Source of the DNA: Sulfolobus sp. UBA167
GTDB lineage: Archaea > Thermoproteota > Thermoprotei_A > Sulfolobales > Sulfolobaceae
Length of the DNA: 15,806 nucleotides
Reading direction: 5' to 3'
Assembly: GCA_002495845.1 (NCBI GenBank)
Contig: DAHF01000131.1
Location: forward strand, 301-16,106
Position 1 is the first letter of the stretch, and each line of letters begins with the position of its first letter. The notes below the pieces were generated by a model. That model saw only the letters and a list, made by a program, of their open reading frames with translations. It did not search any database and was not told where the DNA came from. The position numbers were made by a program, and so were the translations under genes. Shown here in pieces: positions 1 to 7,367 of this stretch.

Positions 1-94
1 CGTAGAGCCTGCAGAGCTCCGCCCTCTATACCAGTACTTCGTTACTGGCAAGGTAGATCCGTGAAGCAGAAACCCCGTGAGATGGGTAGTTCAC
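1..94 (+). mobile_element. Right end of an IS200/IS605-type (TnpB) element, partial
   Basis: Seen: a perfect 6-bp hairpin (CCAGTA 31-36 with TACTGG 43-48), then a two-part stem in which GTGAA (61-65) pairs with TTCAC (90-94) and ACCC (72-75) pairs with GGGT (84-87). The overlapping frame-1 peptide ends in a VKQKPREMGSS-like tail, which resembles the C-termini of OrfB/TnpB proteins. In this family the 3' end of tnpB overlaps the structured right end, and that end is processed into the omega (reRNA) guide scaffold. The stem closes at 94, so I infer the element boundary there. The left part lies outside the window. The assignment rests on remembered family features and structure, not on a database match. 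Confidence 0.5.
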
Positions 95-171
95 TCTTCT
101 TCACTGTTGTTTTTCTTATTGTTTTCCATTCTCAGCTTCTTGTAGTTCTTACAGAGTCCTCCTATAACTGA
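1..171 (+). CDS. tnpB: 3' fragment of a TnpB (OrfB) reading frame, partial
   Basis: Frame 1 is open from the window edge to a TGA at 169-171. It reads a proline/arginine-rich segment (RRACRAPPSIPVLRYW) followed by a VKQKPREMGSS motif at codons 21-31. Many IS200/IS605 TnpB proteins end with such a basic, low-complexity tail encoded by the right-end RNA scaffold. The RuvC and zinc-finger parts would lie upstream, off the window, so nuclease integrity cannot be judged. Past about base 94 the frame runs antisense into the neighbouring nitrilase-like gene, so the last ~25 codons are probably host-derived read-through. It could also be just a transposon remnant with no functional protein. Confidence 0.4.
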   Translation, partial: RRACRAPPSIPVLRYWQGRSVKQKPREMGSSLFFTVVFLIVFHSQLLVVLTESSYN

Positions 172-957
172 GTCGAGCATAGCCATGTTAACTCTCTTTC
201 CTTTTCCGTTCATCAACACTTCAGACTCAACCGTAAGGATTGCGTCCGAGTCCTCCGCTTCCTTATATATCATGTTGTCTGGCGTGGTTATGAACGTAGG
301 AGAGGACCCCTTTATTTCGCCCTCCTCGTCCTCTATGACCTCTCCTGTAATCAGATAAGGAATGTTGTTTTCCACGGTCCTCACTATAGCTAAGTGCTTT
401 AGGACTTCCTGATTGTTCGGCAAAGCCTTCATCGTTCCTATTACGGCCTGAGTTCCGAAAAGGGATAATATCCTGCTTATTTCGGGGGAGAAAAGGTCGT
501 CTTCAGAAATTATTCCGTATTTCTTGTCTAGAAGAGTGTAAACTGGTTCCTTTCCTCCTGATATTCCGAGCTTTATGTCCTTGTCCGAGATTATCACCTT
601 CCTGTACTTACCTATGATCTCCCCTTGAGGTGAGAGGACTAAGCTGGTGAGGAATATCTTAGGGCCTGCTTGTTCCAGCAGTGGGCCTGCAATGACGTGC
701 ATCTCCCCCTCCATAGCTAGGTTTATCAGAATGTCGGTGTTGTTGCCAGGGATCTTCTCTGCTAAGTTCTTTACCATGCTCCTCAACTTTTTCTCGTTGC
801 TATATATCTCGAACGTGTTTCCAACGGGGAAAAGGGAAGGTAAGACCACGAGCTTCACGTTCCTGTCCCTTGCCATTTTCATCAGTTTCTTAGCCTTCTC
901 AACGTTGTGTTTCCTTGACAGTTCCTTCAGTTTCAGATGCAGAAGTGCTATTAACAT
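91..957 (-). CDS. Nitrilase/CN-hydrolase-fold protein with degenerate active site
   Basis: A 288-residue protein with the overall carbon-nitrogen hydrolase layout: a VKLVVLP strand near residue 40, a GKYRK segment at 116-120, a KYGIISEDDLFSPE segment at 146-159, and a VENNIPYLITGE segment late in the protein. Family enzymes use a Glu-Lys-Cys triad. Here only Lys120 remains; the Glu position after VVLP is Ser41 and the Cys position is Ser151. I infer loss of amidase/nitrilase chemistry, perhaps leaving a structural or binding role. The ATG at 957 lies one base after the reverse gyrase stop; a GTG at 966 would add three residues and overlap that stop. The two genes look co-transcribed. The C-terminus is polar (NNKKNNSEEE) and its stop lies inside the putative transposon end, so the natural tail may be altered. 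Confidence 0.8.
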   Translation of the reverse strand: MLIALLHLKLKELSRKHNVEKAKKLMKMARDRNVKLVVLPSLFPVGNTFEIYSNEKKLRSMVKNLAEKIPGNNTDILINLAMEGEMHVIAGPLLEQAGPKIFLTSLVLSPQGEIIGKYRKVIISDKDIKLGISGGKEPVYTLLDKKYGIISEDDLFSPEISRILSLFGTQAVIGTMKALPNNQEVLKHLAIVRTVENNIPYLITGEVIEDEEGEIKGSSPTFITTPDNMIYKEAEDSDAILTVESEVLMNGKGKRVNMAMLDSVIGGLCKNYKKLRMENNKKNNSEEE

Positions 958-958
958 G

Positions 959-3900
959 TCACTCACTGTCTGTTCCTTTTACTTTATCAATCTGTTGTAT
1001 CTCCTTATACATTTCATTCAACAAGTCAGTGTAATTTATCTCTCCTTTTTCTACTTTATCCATTTTACTCAAAAGCTGGCGGGTTCTCTCTTCACCAACG
1101 AATTTTCCATAACGAGTGATTAAATAATCATTCACAGCTATTCCTAGGTTTGAAGGGACTAGCCTTTTAAGTTTTTTACTCTCTATCACATACCTCCTCC
1201 TCAACAAGGTCTCCACTATGGTGGCGTAAGTGCTCGGCCTCCCTATTCCCTTAGTCTTCATCTCCGAAACTAAGTCTCCCTCTGAGTATAGAGGCTTGTC
1301 TGATTTAAGGAACTCTCTGATCACTTTTCCCTTGACCACGGCGTTATTTTGTAAACCTTTCATGTATTCTAGTACATCTTTATAGATACGGAAAGGCACA
1401 TATACTTTGTCCTCGAGTTTATGATTAACCTCCTCCTCGTCGCTGACTCTAAAAGACACGGGTAGCTCAACAGAAGACTCTAAGGTCAATTTCTTTCCCT
1501 CCGTCTCAGCTTCTAGATTCACTTTCACTCTTTCTACTGTTATGGGATCTAGCTGGCTGGATAGAAACCTCTTGAAGATTATTTCATAGACTCTAAAGTG
1601 TTGTCTCCTGAAAGGTTTAGAGGGTTCTATGTCGCCAGACTCTATTGCAGTGTAAAGCTGATCTGGATCCATGGATTTTGTAGGTCTTATCGCCTCATGT
1701 GCTCCTCCCTCACCCCAAGTCCTTCCCTTGAACAAGGGCGGAACGAAGCCTAGGAGTTGCTTCAGGTAGTTTTCAGCTACTGATATACCAACGCTAGATA
1801 TCCTGGTGCTGTCCGTCCTATGGTATGTTATGAGTCCGCTTTCAAAGAGGTCTTGGGCTATTCCCATTGTCTCCTGAGCTGAAACCCCCAATAGTTGGGA
1901 AGCGTCAGAGAGAAGCGTGTCCGTAGTGTAAGGCGGTAGGGGACCGAACTTCTCCTCGAAGGTGGAATAATTGTTTATCTTAACGTTGACTTCTGAGCCA
2001 ATCTTAATCCCCTTCTCTTTCAATACGTTGAAGCTCAAGCTATCAGCTCTAATGACTAGTATCTTCCTTGCCGTCCTCTTGTATTCATTGACGTATCTGT
2101 TGACTACCCAGTTCAAAACCGGAGTTTGGACTCTCCCTGCGCTCAGGTTATAATAAGTCTCGTTCTTGTCGCAGATCTCCTTGAGGTATGATGAGGACTT
2201 CTTTTCCGTAAGCTTAGTGCAGTAATCCTTCCAGAAGAATTCCCTTAGGGAATTGGAAAGTTTGAATCCTATCCATCTGTCCTCTACCCTCCTCACAATC
2301 TGAGACTTCACCAGAGGCACGATGAATTCCCTCGGATTGTTTATCGCCTCAAGGATAGCCCTTCTAGTTATCTCATGGAACTCAGCTCTCTTTATGTTGT
2401 TGTTGAACGGCCTCAATGATACGTACAAGTCCCACGCTATTTTCTCCCCTTCTGTGTCCGGATCTGTACCTATCAATACGGAATCGGCTTCCATCACGAG
2501 CTTTCTCAGACCATCTATTACTGTCTTCTTGTCGCTTACTACCTTTCCTCCGCATCTAGGACACGTGCCGTCCTTATCTGTGGTGAACTGGTGGCCGTTC
2601 TCACACCTCTTTATTGTAGAATAATAAGGTATGAACTTCTGTTCCCCGTCCTTCTTGACTACCTCTATTCCGAAGAGGCCTTTCTCCTCTGTAGTAAGGT
2701 CATAGATGTGGCCTACACTGGCAGTAACCATGAGAACTTTGTCACCTATTACGGTCTCAAATACTCTGATACCTTGGGTCTCCCTCACTGTAGGTCTGGA
2801 GAAGAAGTTCGATATGGTCTTAGCTTTATGGGGCGACTCCACTATCATGAGGGTAGTCTTGATCTTAGAAAGGGAGCTCTCCATGGATCCGGAACTCCTA
2901 GCTAGCGCTATTTTCTTTCTCTCTCTGCTTATCTTCGACATTAACTGAGAAAGCGGTACATCTCCAACTTTTCCTCCTGCTAGGTCTAATTTAGCCCAGT
3001 TGTTATCGTCCAAGATGAACGAGAGCTTCTTCTGTAACATTCTAAACAAGTTTTGGTCGTCTACAAATAATATGGACAGACCAGTAGTCAACTCCGGGCC
3101 GAAGAGCCTTGAAGTCCTACCGCTAGCCTGGACGTAAGTTATGTAATCTGGCATCATTATTGAATTGCCCTTGATCACCACGTCTCCGATCTCTGCAATC
3201 TTTTCGAGCAAATCAGAGTCTTTCAAGTTCTCATAGAGGACAGTATACATATCTTTCAGGGCTGGATCGAGGTCCTTTCCGTCCTTAATGTCCCTAGCAA
3301 TCATGGAAAGCGATGCCGCGCTGGCCCTCCTGAGCCTCCTCTTAGCCTTATAAAGCACAGAGGTTATAGAATTCTCTTTTCTAACTTGAGCTATTAACGT
3401 GAGCAACTTCAGCGCTGTAAGCGGATGAATGGCTTCTCCTATGGTGAACCTAAACTTAGGTATGCCCAAGAAGATAGCATATTTTATCCTGCACGGTATG
3501 TCTATTCCTCTGACCAAGACACCATAATGGGTAGCTACACCCACCATCACGTCAATGTCCCCGTTTTTGAACTCGTCTATTTTCCTCACTGAGGAAGAGG
3601 AAAGCGAGATTACCTTCAAGTCTCCGTCAAGTTCATGTGCTAATTGTTCTGAGTATTTGTTTCCTTTATCAACAGGAACGAAGATTAGTCCTCCGCTACC
3701 TAACTTCTTGATAAGACCGTCAATTGCATCTATGGCTGAGTTCTCGTCCTCTGGCATTTCGGTGAATGAGTCCACCACTTTCCTAAGGTAAATGTTGGAG
3801 CTACCCGGTTTAAACCCCATCAAAGAAGAGAGAACCGGGTTGCTTCTATTTACAGTTGCAGATGAGAAAATTACTACTTTATCTCTTTTCCTAAGGTTTG

Positions 3901-4678
3901 CGATCTTTGAGAAAGCCGAAGGATCGTTGTAAGACTGTTTGAGCAACTCCTTCACTTTTTCAATGTCGTCGTCGCTGTACCCAGCTAACAGCGTCATAGC
4001 TCTCGCGCTCTTATTGGACTTCAGGGCTGAATCTACATCATCGACGAAAAGGAAACCGAAATCCAATACAGTAAGGTTTTCTAAGTTCATCATTGCGAAC
4101 CTGGAGCTCAGTATAGCTATGTCAAAGTCCTCCTCTCTAAGGCTCTTCATGAATTCTGCACGCTGGGCTTGCCTCATTCCTGAATCGTAAACCAGAAGCC
4201 TTACGTCTGAGGAAGTGTTGGACGCGACTTGCTGTACTTTCTGCTTGACTTGATTTACTAGAGTCTTCGTGGGAAACATCAGCAAGCTTCTCTTCTTTCT
4301 CTTTGAAGCGAGGTAAACCGAGGATATTACCCCAAAAGTTGTCTTTCCAAGCCCAGGCGGGGCTATGATGGAGAAGCTCTCCCCTTTAGCCAGCCTCATT
4401 ATCCAAGAACGTTGAGGACCTATGGGACCCGTTTTTAAAGCCAGCTTAAAGAACTCTGAAATGAACTGAGCTTCTTTGTAAAAATTGAGTATCTCTTTCA
4501 TTGATTTGAGATTTCCTTTCCTATCTAGGTATCTTAAAAGGGATTCAAGACCGTTAACTTCTATCTCCTTTGGCATGCATGATTTACATACAAGACCTTT
4601 TGCTAGTCTGTCAGCCTCGATATCACCTCCGCAATTTGGGCATGAGCTTGTGTAAATAGAGTAAGGGATATTGGACAA
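959..4678 (-). CDS. rgy: Reverse gyrase
   Basis: A 1239-residue fusion of a helicase-like domain and a type IA topoisomerase; it introduces positive supercoils into DNA using ATP and is a hallmark of hyperthermophiles. Seen in order: N-terminal zinc finger (Cys13, Cys16, Cys31, Cys34), Q-type motif near 89, Walker A APPGLGKTT with Lys112, Walker B DDVD at 213-216, SSAT at 272-275, QASGRTSR from Gln517, Toprim IVESPHKAK with Glu614, second zinc finger (Cys692, His696, Cys706, Cys709), DPD acidic pair Asp739/Asp741, and catalytic Tyr952 in GLITYHRTDS. All key residues are present, so it should be active. The start is TTG (4676-4678), since no in-frame ATG exists nearby. By neighbourhood with Cdc48 it should be the TopR1 type (SSO0420 in S. 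solfataricus, from memory). It is divergent from Cdc48. Confidence 0.97.
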   Translation of the reverse strand: MSNIPYSIYTSSCPNCGGDIEADRLAKGLVCKSCMPKEIEVNGLESLLRYLDRKGNLKSMKEILNFYKEAQFISEFFKLALKTGPIGPQRSWIMRLAKGESFSIIAPPGLGKTTFGVISSVYLASKRKKRSLLMFPTKTLVNQVKQKVQQVASNTSSDVRLLVYDSGMRQAQRAEFMKSLREEDFDIAILSSRFAMMNLENLTVLDFGFLFVDDVDSALKSNKSARAMTLLAGYSDDDIEKVKELLKQSYNDPSAFSKIANLRKRDKVVIFSSATVNRSNPVLSSLMGFKPGSSNIYLRKVVDSFTEMPEDENSAIDAIDGLIKKLGSGGLIFVPVDKGNKYSEQLAHELDGDLKVISLSSSSVRKIDEFKNGDIDVMVGVATHYGVLVRGIDIPCRIKYAIFLGIPKFRFTIGEAIHPLTALKLLTLIAQVRKENSITSVLYKAKRRLRRASAASLSMIARDIKDGKDLDPALKDMYTVLYENLKDSDLLEKIAEIGDVVIKGNSIMMPDYITYVQASGRTSRLFGPELTTGLSILFVDDQNLFRMLQKKLSFILDDNNWAKLDLAGGKVGDVPLSQLMSKISRERKKIALARSSGSMESSLSKIKTTLMIVESPHKAKTISNFFSRPTVRETQGIRVFETVIGDKVLMVTASVGHIYDLTTEEKGLFGIEVVKKDGEQKFIPYYSTIKRCENGHQFTTDKDGTCPRCGGKVVSDKKTVIDGLRKLVMEADSVLIGTDPDTEGEKIAWDLYVSLRPFNNNIKRAEFHEITRRAILEAINNPREFIVPLVKSQIVRRVEDRWIGFKLSNSLREFFWKDYCTKLTEKKSSSYLKEICDKNETYYNLSAGRVQTPVLNWVVNRYVNEYKRTARKILVIRADSLSFNVLKEKGIKIGSEVNVKINNYSTFEEKFGPLPPYTTDTLLSDASQLLGVSAQETMGIAQDLFESGLITYHRTDSTRISSVGISVAENYLKQLLGFVPPLFKGRTWGEGGAHEAIRPTKSMDPDQLYTAIESGDIEPSKPFRRQHFRVYEIIFKRFLSSQLDPITVERVKVNLEAETEGKKLTLESSVELPVSFRVSDEEEVNHKLEDKVYVPFRIYKDVLEYMKGLQNNAVVKGKVIREFLKSDKPLYSEGDLVSEMKTKGIGRPSTYATIVETLLRRRYVIESKKLKRLVPSNLGIAVNDYLITRYGKFVGEERTRQLLSKMDKVEKGEINYTDLLNEMYKEIQQIDKVKGTDSE

Positions 4679-4697
4679 GTATCTCGTATTTTTTAGT

Positions 4698-4739
4698 GAA
4701 AAAGACTTATTTAAACGGCTCGGCTATTTGAAGTCATGT
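4698..4739 (+). promoter_or_regulatory. Duplicate copy of the Cdc48 promoter; TATA shared with reverse gyrase
   Basis: The block carries a purine-rich BRE-like GAAAAAGAC, the TATA element TTATTTAAAC (4707-4716) and an ATG at 4736, 29 bases after the TATA start. It matches the Cdc48 promoter at about 34 of 42 positions with the same spacing. Read on the plus strand it would give a leaderless 13-codon ORF (MLLTEKRKVNTIK) or an RNA running toward Cdc48. Read on the minus strand, the same TTTAAATAA lies about 33 bases before the reverse gyrase TTG, so it probably serves as that gene's TATA too. Confidence 0.55.
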
Positions 4740-4931
4740 TACTAACTGAAAAGAGAAAGGTCAATACAATAAAGTAATATAATAAATAGCAGGAACATCT
4801 TACTTAAAATTTTTCAAATTGTAATCTTATAATATAGTTATCAAATGTTGTTTTTAGTGTTACATTGGAAAGTTTCTCTTCATCTATGATAGATTAAAGG
4901 TTAGCGTTATCCTTTTAATACTATAATGAAA

Positions 4932-4949
4932 ATTATTAATCTTAATAAT
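4932..4949. repeat. AT-rich palindrome, 8-bp arms
   Basis: ATTATTAA and TTAATAAT are perfect reverse complements separated by TC. It lies between the two promoter copies. It could be a dimeric regulator site or simply a chance product of the AT-rich sequence. Confidence 0.35.
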
Positions 4950-5025
4950 ATTGCATAGATATATTGCTAATTTATAATAAAATATAGAACGAATCTCTTA
5001 GTTATATATGCTTCAAATGCTTGTG

Positions 5026-5041
5026 AGTCCTAAATAGGACT
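5026..5041. promoter_or_regulatory. Palindromic candidate operator upstream of Cdc48
   Basis: AGTCCTA and TAGGACT form perfect 7-bp arms with an AA spacer. The site contains more G and C than its AT-rich surroundings, so chance is less likely than for the other palindrome. It sits about 45 bases upstream of the Cdc48 TATA element and about where a transcript from the TTATATAT at 5002-5009 would start. Symmetric sites of this size suit a dimeric helix-turn-helix regulator; the regulator is unknown. Confidence 0.35.
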
Positions 5042-5073
5042 AGCGCATTTCTAGCCAATCTTTATCTTCAAGG

Positions 5074-5112
5074 GAAAAAGACTTTATTTAAACAGCTGAA
5101 TACTTGTAATCA
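5074..5112 (+). promoter_or_regulatory. Cdc48 promoter, leaderless
   Basis: A BRE-like GAAAAAGAC is followed by the TATA element TTTATTTAAA (5083-5092). The centre of the TATA lies about 24 bases before the ATG at 5112, so transcription should start at or within a base or two of the start codon. No Shine-Dalgarno sequence precedes this ATG, consistent with a leaderless message. Confidence 0.7.
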
Positions 5113-7367
5113 TGTCGTCAAATGGTATCAAGCTAAGAGTTTCCGAAGCCAGACAAAGGGACGTAGGTAAGAAGATAGGTAGGTTAACTTTTAATGTAAT
5201 GAATAGGCTAGGTGCAGATTCTGGTGACTATGTAGAGGTTACCGGACCCAGTGGATCATCTATTGTTCAAGCAATGCCTACATACGACGTTTCTGATTCA
5301 GAGATTAAGATTGATGGTTACGTGCGAAAGGCAATAGGCGTCTCAATAGGGGACGAGGTGTCGGTAAAGAAGGCTAGTGTAACCTCTGCGAACAAGGTCG
5401 TACTTGCACCGACACAGCCGATCCGTTTCGATCAGTCTTTTGTGAATTACGTAAGGGAGTTGTTGATGGATAAACCTCTGAGCAAGGGAGAGACTATACC
5501 TATACCTATCTACACAGGCTCCTTGGATCTGGTTGTAGTAAATACCATGCCTTCCAACAACGTCTACGTGACTGGGAACACTGCAATAGAGATAAAGGAA
5601 GAGCCAGTTAAAGAACAAGGAACTTTCCCCAAGGTGACTTGGGAAGACATAGGTGATCTAGAGGACGTTAAATCCAAGATAAGAGAAATCGTAGAGTTGC
5701 CTATGAAGCACCCGGAGATATTCCAACACCTTGGGATAGAGCCACCTAAGGGCGTTTTACTTTACGGCCCTCCGGGCGTAGGAAAGACTTTGTTAGCTAG
5801 GGCACTGGCTAACGAGATCGGGGCTTACTTCACTTCAATAAATGGACCTGAAATAATGAGCAAGTTCTACGGAGAGAGTGAACAGAGGCTAAGGGAGATA
5901 TTTGAGGAAGCTGAGAAGAACGCTCCTTCCATAGTATTCATAGATGAAATCGATGCAATAGCTCCAAAGAGAGAGGAGTCTACTGGAGAAGTTGAGAAGA
6001 GGGTAGTAGCGCAGTTGCTCACGCTGATGGACGGAATCAAAGGAAGGGGGAAGATGGTGATAATAGGAGCTACTAACAGACCTGAAGCGGTAGATCAAGC
6101 TCTGAGAAGACCAGGGAGGTTCGACAGGGAGATAGAGATCAGACCTCCGGACACAAAAGGTAGGAAGGATATCCTTCAAGTACATACCAGAAACATGCCT
6201 CTGGTAGATGAAGGTCCTGATAGAGTTGACCTAGACAAGATAGCAGAGTTAACTAATGGGTATACCGGGGCCGACCTCGCTGCCCTGACTAAGGAGGCTG
6301 CAATAGCTGCCCTAAGGAGGTTCACTCTAGAGAAGAAGATAAACTTCGATACCCCGCAGATACCAGCTGACGTGCTAAAGGAACTTAAGGTAACTATGAA
6401 CGACTTCATGGAGGCTATGAAAATGATCCAGCCTACACTCCTCAGGGAAGTCTACGTAGAAGTTCCGACTGTTCATTGGTCCGACATAGGAGGATTGGAA
6501 AGCGTCAAGCAACAGCTCAGGGAGGCTGTAGAGTGGCCCATGAAGTTCCCACAGCTCTTTGATAAGACAGGGATAAGGCCCCCCAAAGGAGTTCTGCTAT
6601 TTGGTCCTCCCGGAACTGGTAAGACAATGTTAGCTAAGGCTGTAGCTACTGAGAGCAATGCTAACTTCATAGCTATAAGGGGACCGGAGATCCTCTCTAA
6701 GTGGGTAGGTGAGAGCGAAAAAGCCATAAGGGAGGTCTTCAAGAGGGCTAGGCAGACAGCGCCTTGTGTGGTCTTCTTCGACGAGATAGACGCGATAGCA
6801 CCTTCAAGGGAAAGAATACACGGCGACTCGGGAGTAACTGAGAGAATAGTGAATCAACTGCTCTCGGAGATGGACGGAATAGAAGCTTTAAATAGGGTAA
6901 TAGTAATAGGAGCTACTAATAGAGCTACCCTTTTAGATCCGGCTTTGCTCAGGCCGGGCAGGTTCGACAGGATCATTTATGTTCCTCCACCTGACTTGAA
7001 AGCTAGGCTTGATATTCTGAAAGTTCACCTAAAGTCAGTCCCTGTAGATCCAAACCTTAACTTGGAGGAAGTAGCAAAGAAACTTGAGGGCTACACTGGT
7101 GCAGACATAGAGGCTTTAGTGAGAGAAACTGTGATGCTGAAGTTGAGGAACGTTTATTCCTCATGCGTTGAGAAATCTAACAATGAATGCAAAGAAAATG
7201 AGGAATGCAAGAACAAGGTTCTGACTGAGTGCATGAACAACGTAGATGTAAAGGTGACTACCCAGGATCTGGAGGAAGGCATGAAGGTAGTGTCTCCAAG
7301 CCTGACGCAGGCAGACATGCAGAGATATGAGACCATGGCCAAACAGCTCAAGCAGAGCGTGATCTAA
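5112..7367 (+). CDS. cdc48: Cdc48/VAT-type AAA+ ATPase (VCP family)
   Basis: A 751-residue double-ring AAA+ unfoldase that extracts and unfolds proteins, probably feeding the proteasome. Seen: N-terminal double-psi-barrel substrate/cofactor domain (about 1-180), D1 ATPase with Walker A GPPGVGKT (Lys225) and Walker B FIDEID (Asp278, Glu279), then D2 with Walker A GPPGTGKT (Lys504) and Walker B FFDEID (Asp557, Glu558). RRPGRFDRE and LRPGRFDRI arginine-containing motifs are present in D1 and D2. Both sites look catalytically complete. Odd feature: between the D2 lid helices and the C-terminal helix there is a hydrophilic segment with Cys685, Cys693, Cys699 and Cys707 in symmetric spacing, while the rest of the protein is almost cysteine-free. 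Leaderless promoter directly upstream; apgM follows with no gap. Confidence 0.97.
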   Translation: MSSNGIKLRVSEARQRDVGKKIGRLTFNVMNRLGADSGDYVEVTGPSGSSIVQAMPTYDVSDSEIKIDGYVRKAIGVSIGDEVSVKKASVTSANKVVLAPTQPIRFDQSFVNYVRELLMDKPLSKGETIPIPIYTGSLDLVVVNTMPSNNVYVTGNTAIEIKEEPVKEQGTFPKVTWEDIGDLEDVKSKIREIVELPMKHPEIFQHLGIEPPKGVLLYGPPGVGKTLLARALANEIGAYFTSINGPEIMSKFYGESEQRLREIFEEAEKNAPSIVFIDEIDAIAPKREESTGEVEKRVVAQLLTLMDGIKGRGKMVIIGATNRPEAVDQALRRPGRFDREIEIRPPDTKGRKDILQVHTRNMPLVDEGPDRVDLDKIAELTNGYTGADLAALTKEAAIAALRRFTLEKKINFDTPQIPADVLKELKVTMNDFMEAMKMIQPTLLREVYVEVPTVHWSDIGGLESVKQQLREAVEWPMKFPQLFDKTGIRPPKGVLLFGPPGTGKTMLAKAVATESNANFIAIRGPEILSKWVGESEKAIREVFKRARQTAPCVVFFDEIDAIAPSRERIHGDSGVTERIVNQLLSEMDGIEALNRVIVIGATNRATLLDPALLRPGRFDRIIYVPPPDLKARLDILKVHLKSVPVDPNLNLEEVAKKLEGYTGADIEALVRETVMLKLRNVYSSCVEKSNNECKENEECKNKVLTECMNNVDVKVTTQDLEEGMKVVSPSLTQADMQRYETMAKQLKQSVI

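Larger units (their letters stand above)
4679..5111. other. AT-rich divergent intergenic region, reverse gyrase / Cdc48
   Basis: No credible protein gene is seen in these 433 bases, which are far richer in A and T than the genes on either side and unusually long for this compact window. The region holds two near-copies of a promoter block (4698-4739 and 5074-5115), a 13-codon ORF starting at the ATG of the first copy (4736-4777), two palindromes with 2-base spacers (4932-4949, 5026-5041) and an extra TATA-like TTATATAT at 5002-5009. A regulatory region or an unannotated small RNA is the likeliest content. Confidence 0.6.

Noticed and set aside
1..94. Possible rRNA or tRNA end at the window start
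   Set aside because: The stems do not fit a tRNA cloverleaf or a recalled rRNA 3' end, whereas the open frame and nested stem fit a TnpB element end.
91..957. Annotation of this gene as an active nitrilase or amidohydrolase
   Set aside because: Two of the three triad residues are replaced by serine.
647..1123. 158-codon plus-strand ORF antisense to the nitrilase-like gene and reverse gyrase
   Set aside because: It lies wholly on the opposite strand of two well-supported genes and has Leu/Ser/Phe-rich shadow composition with no recognisable domain.
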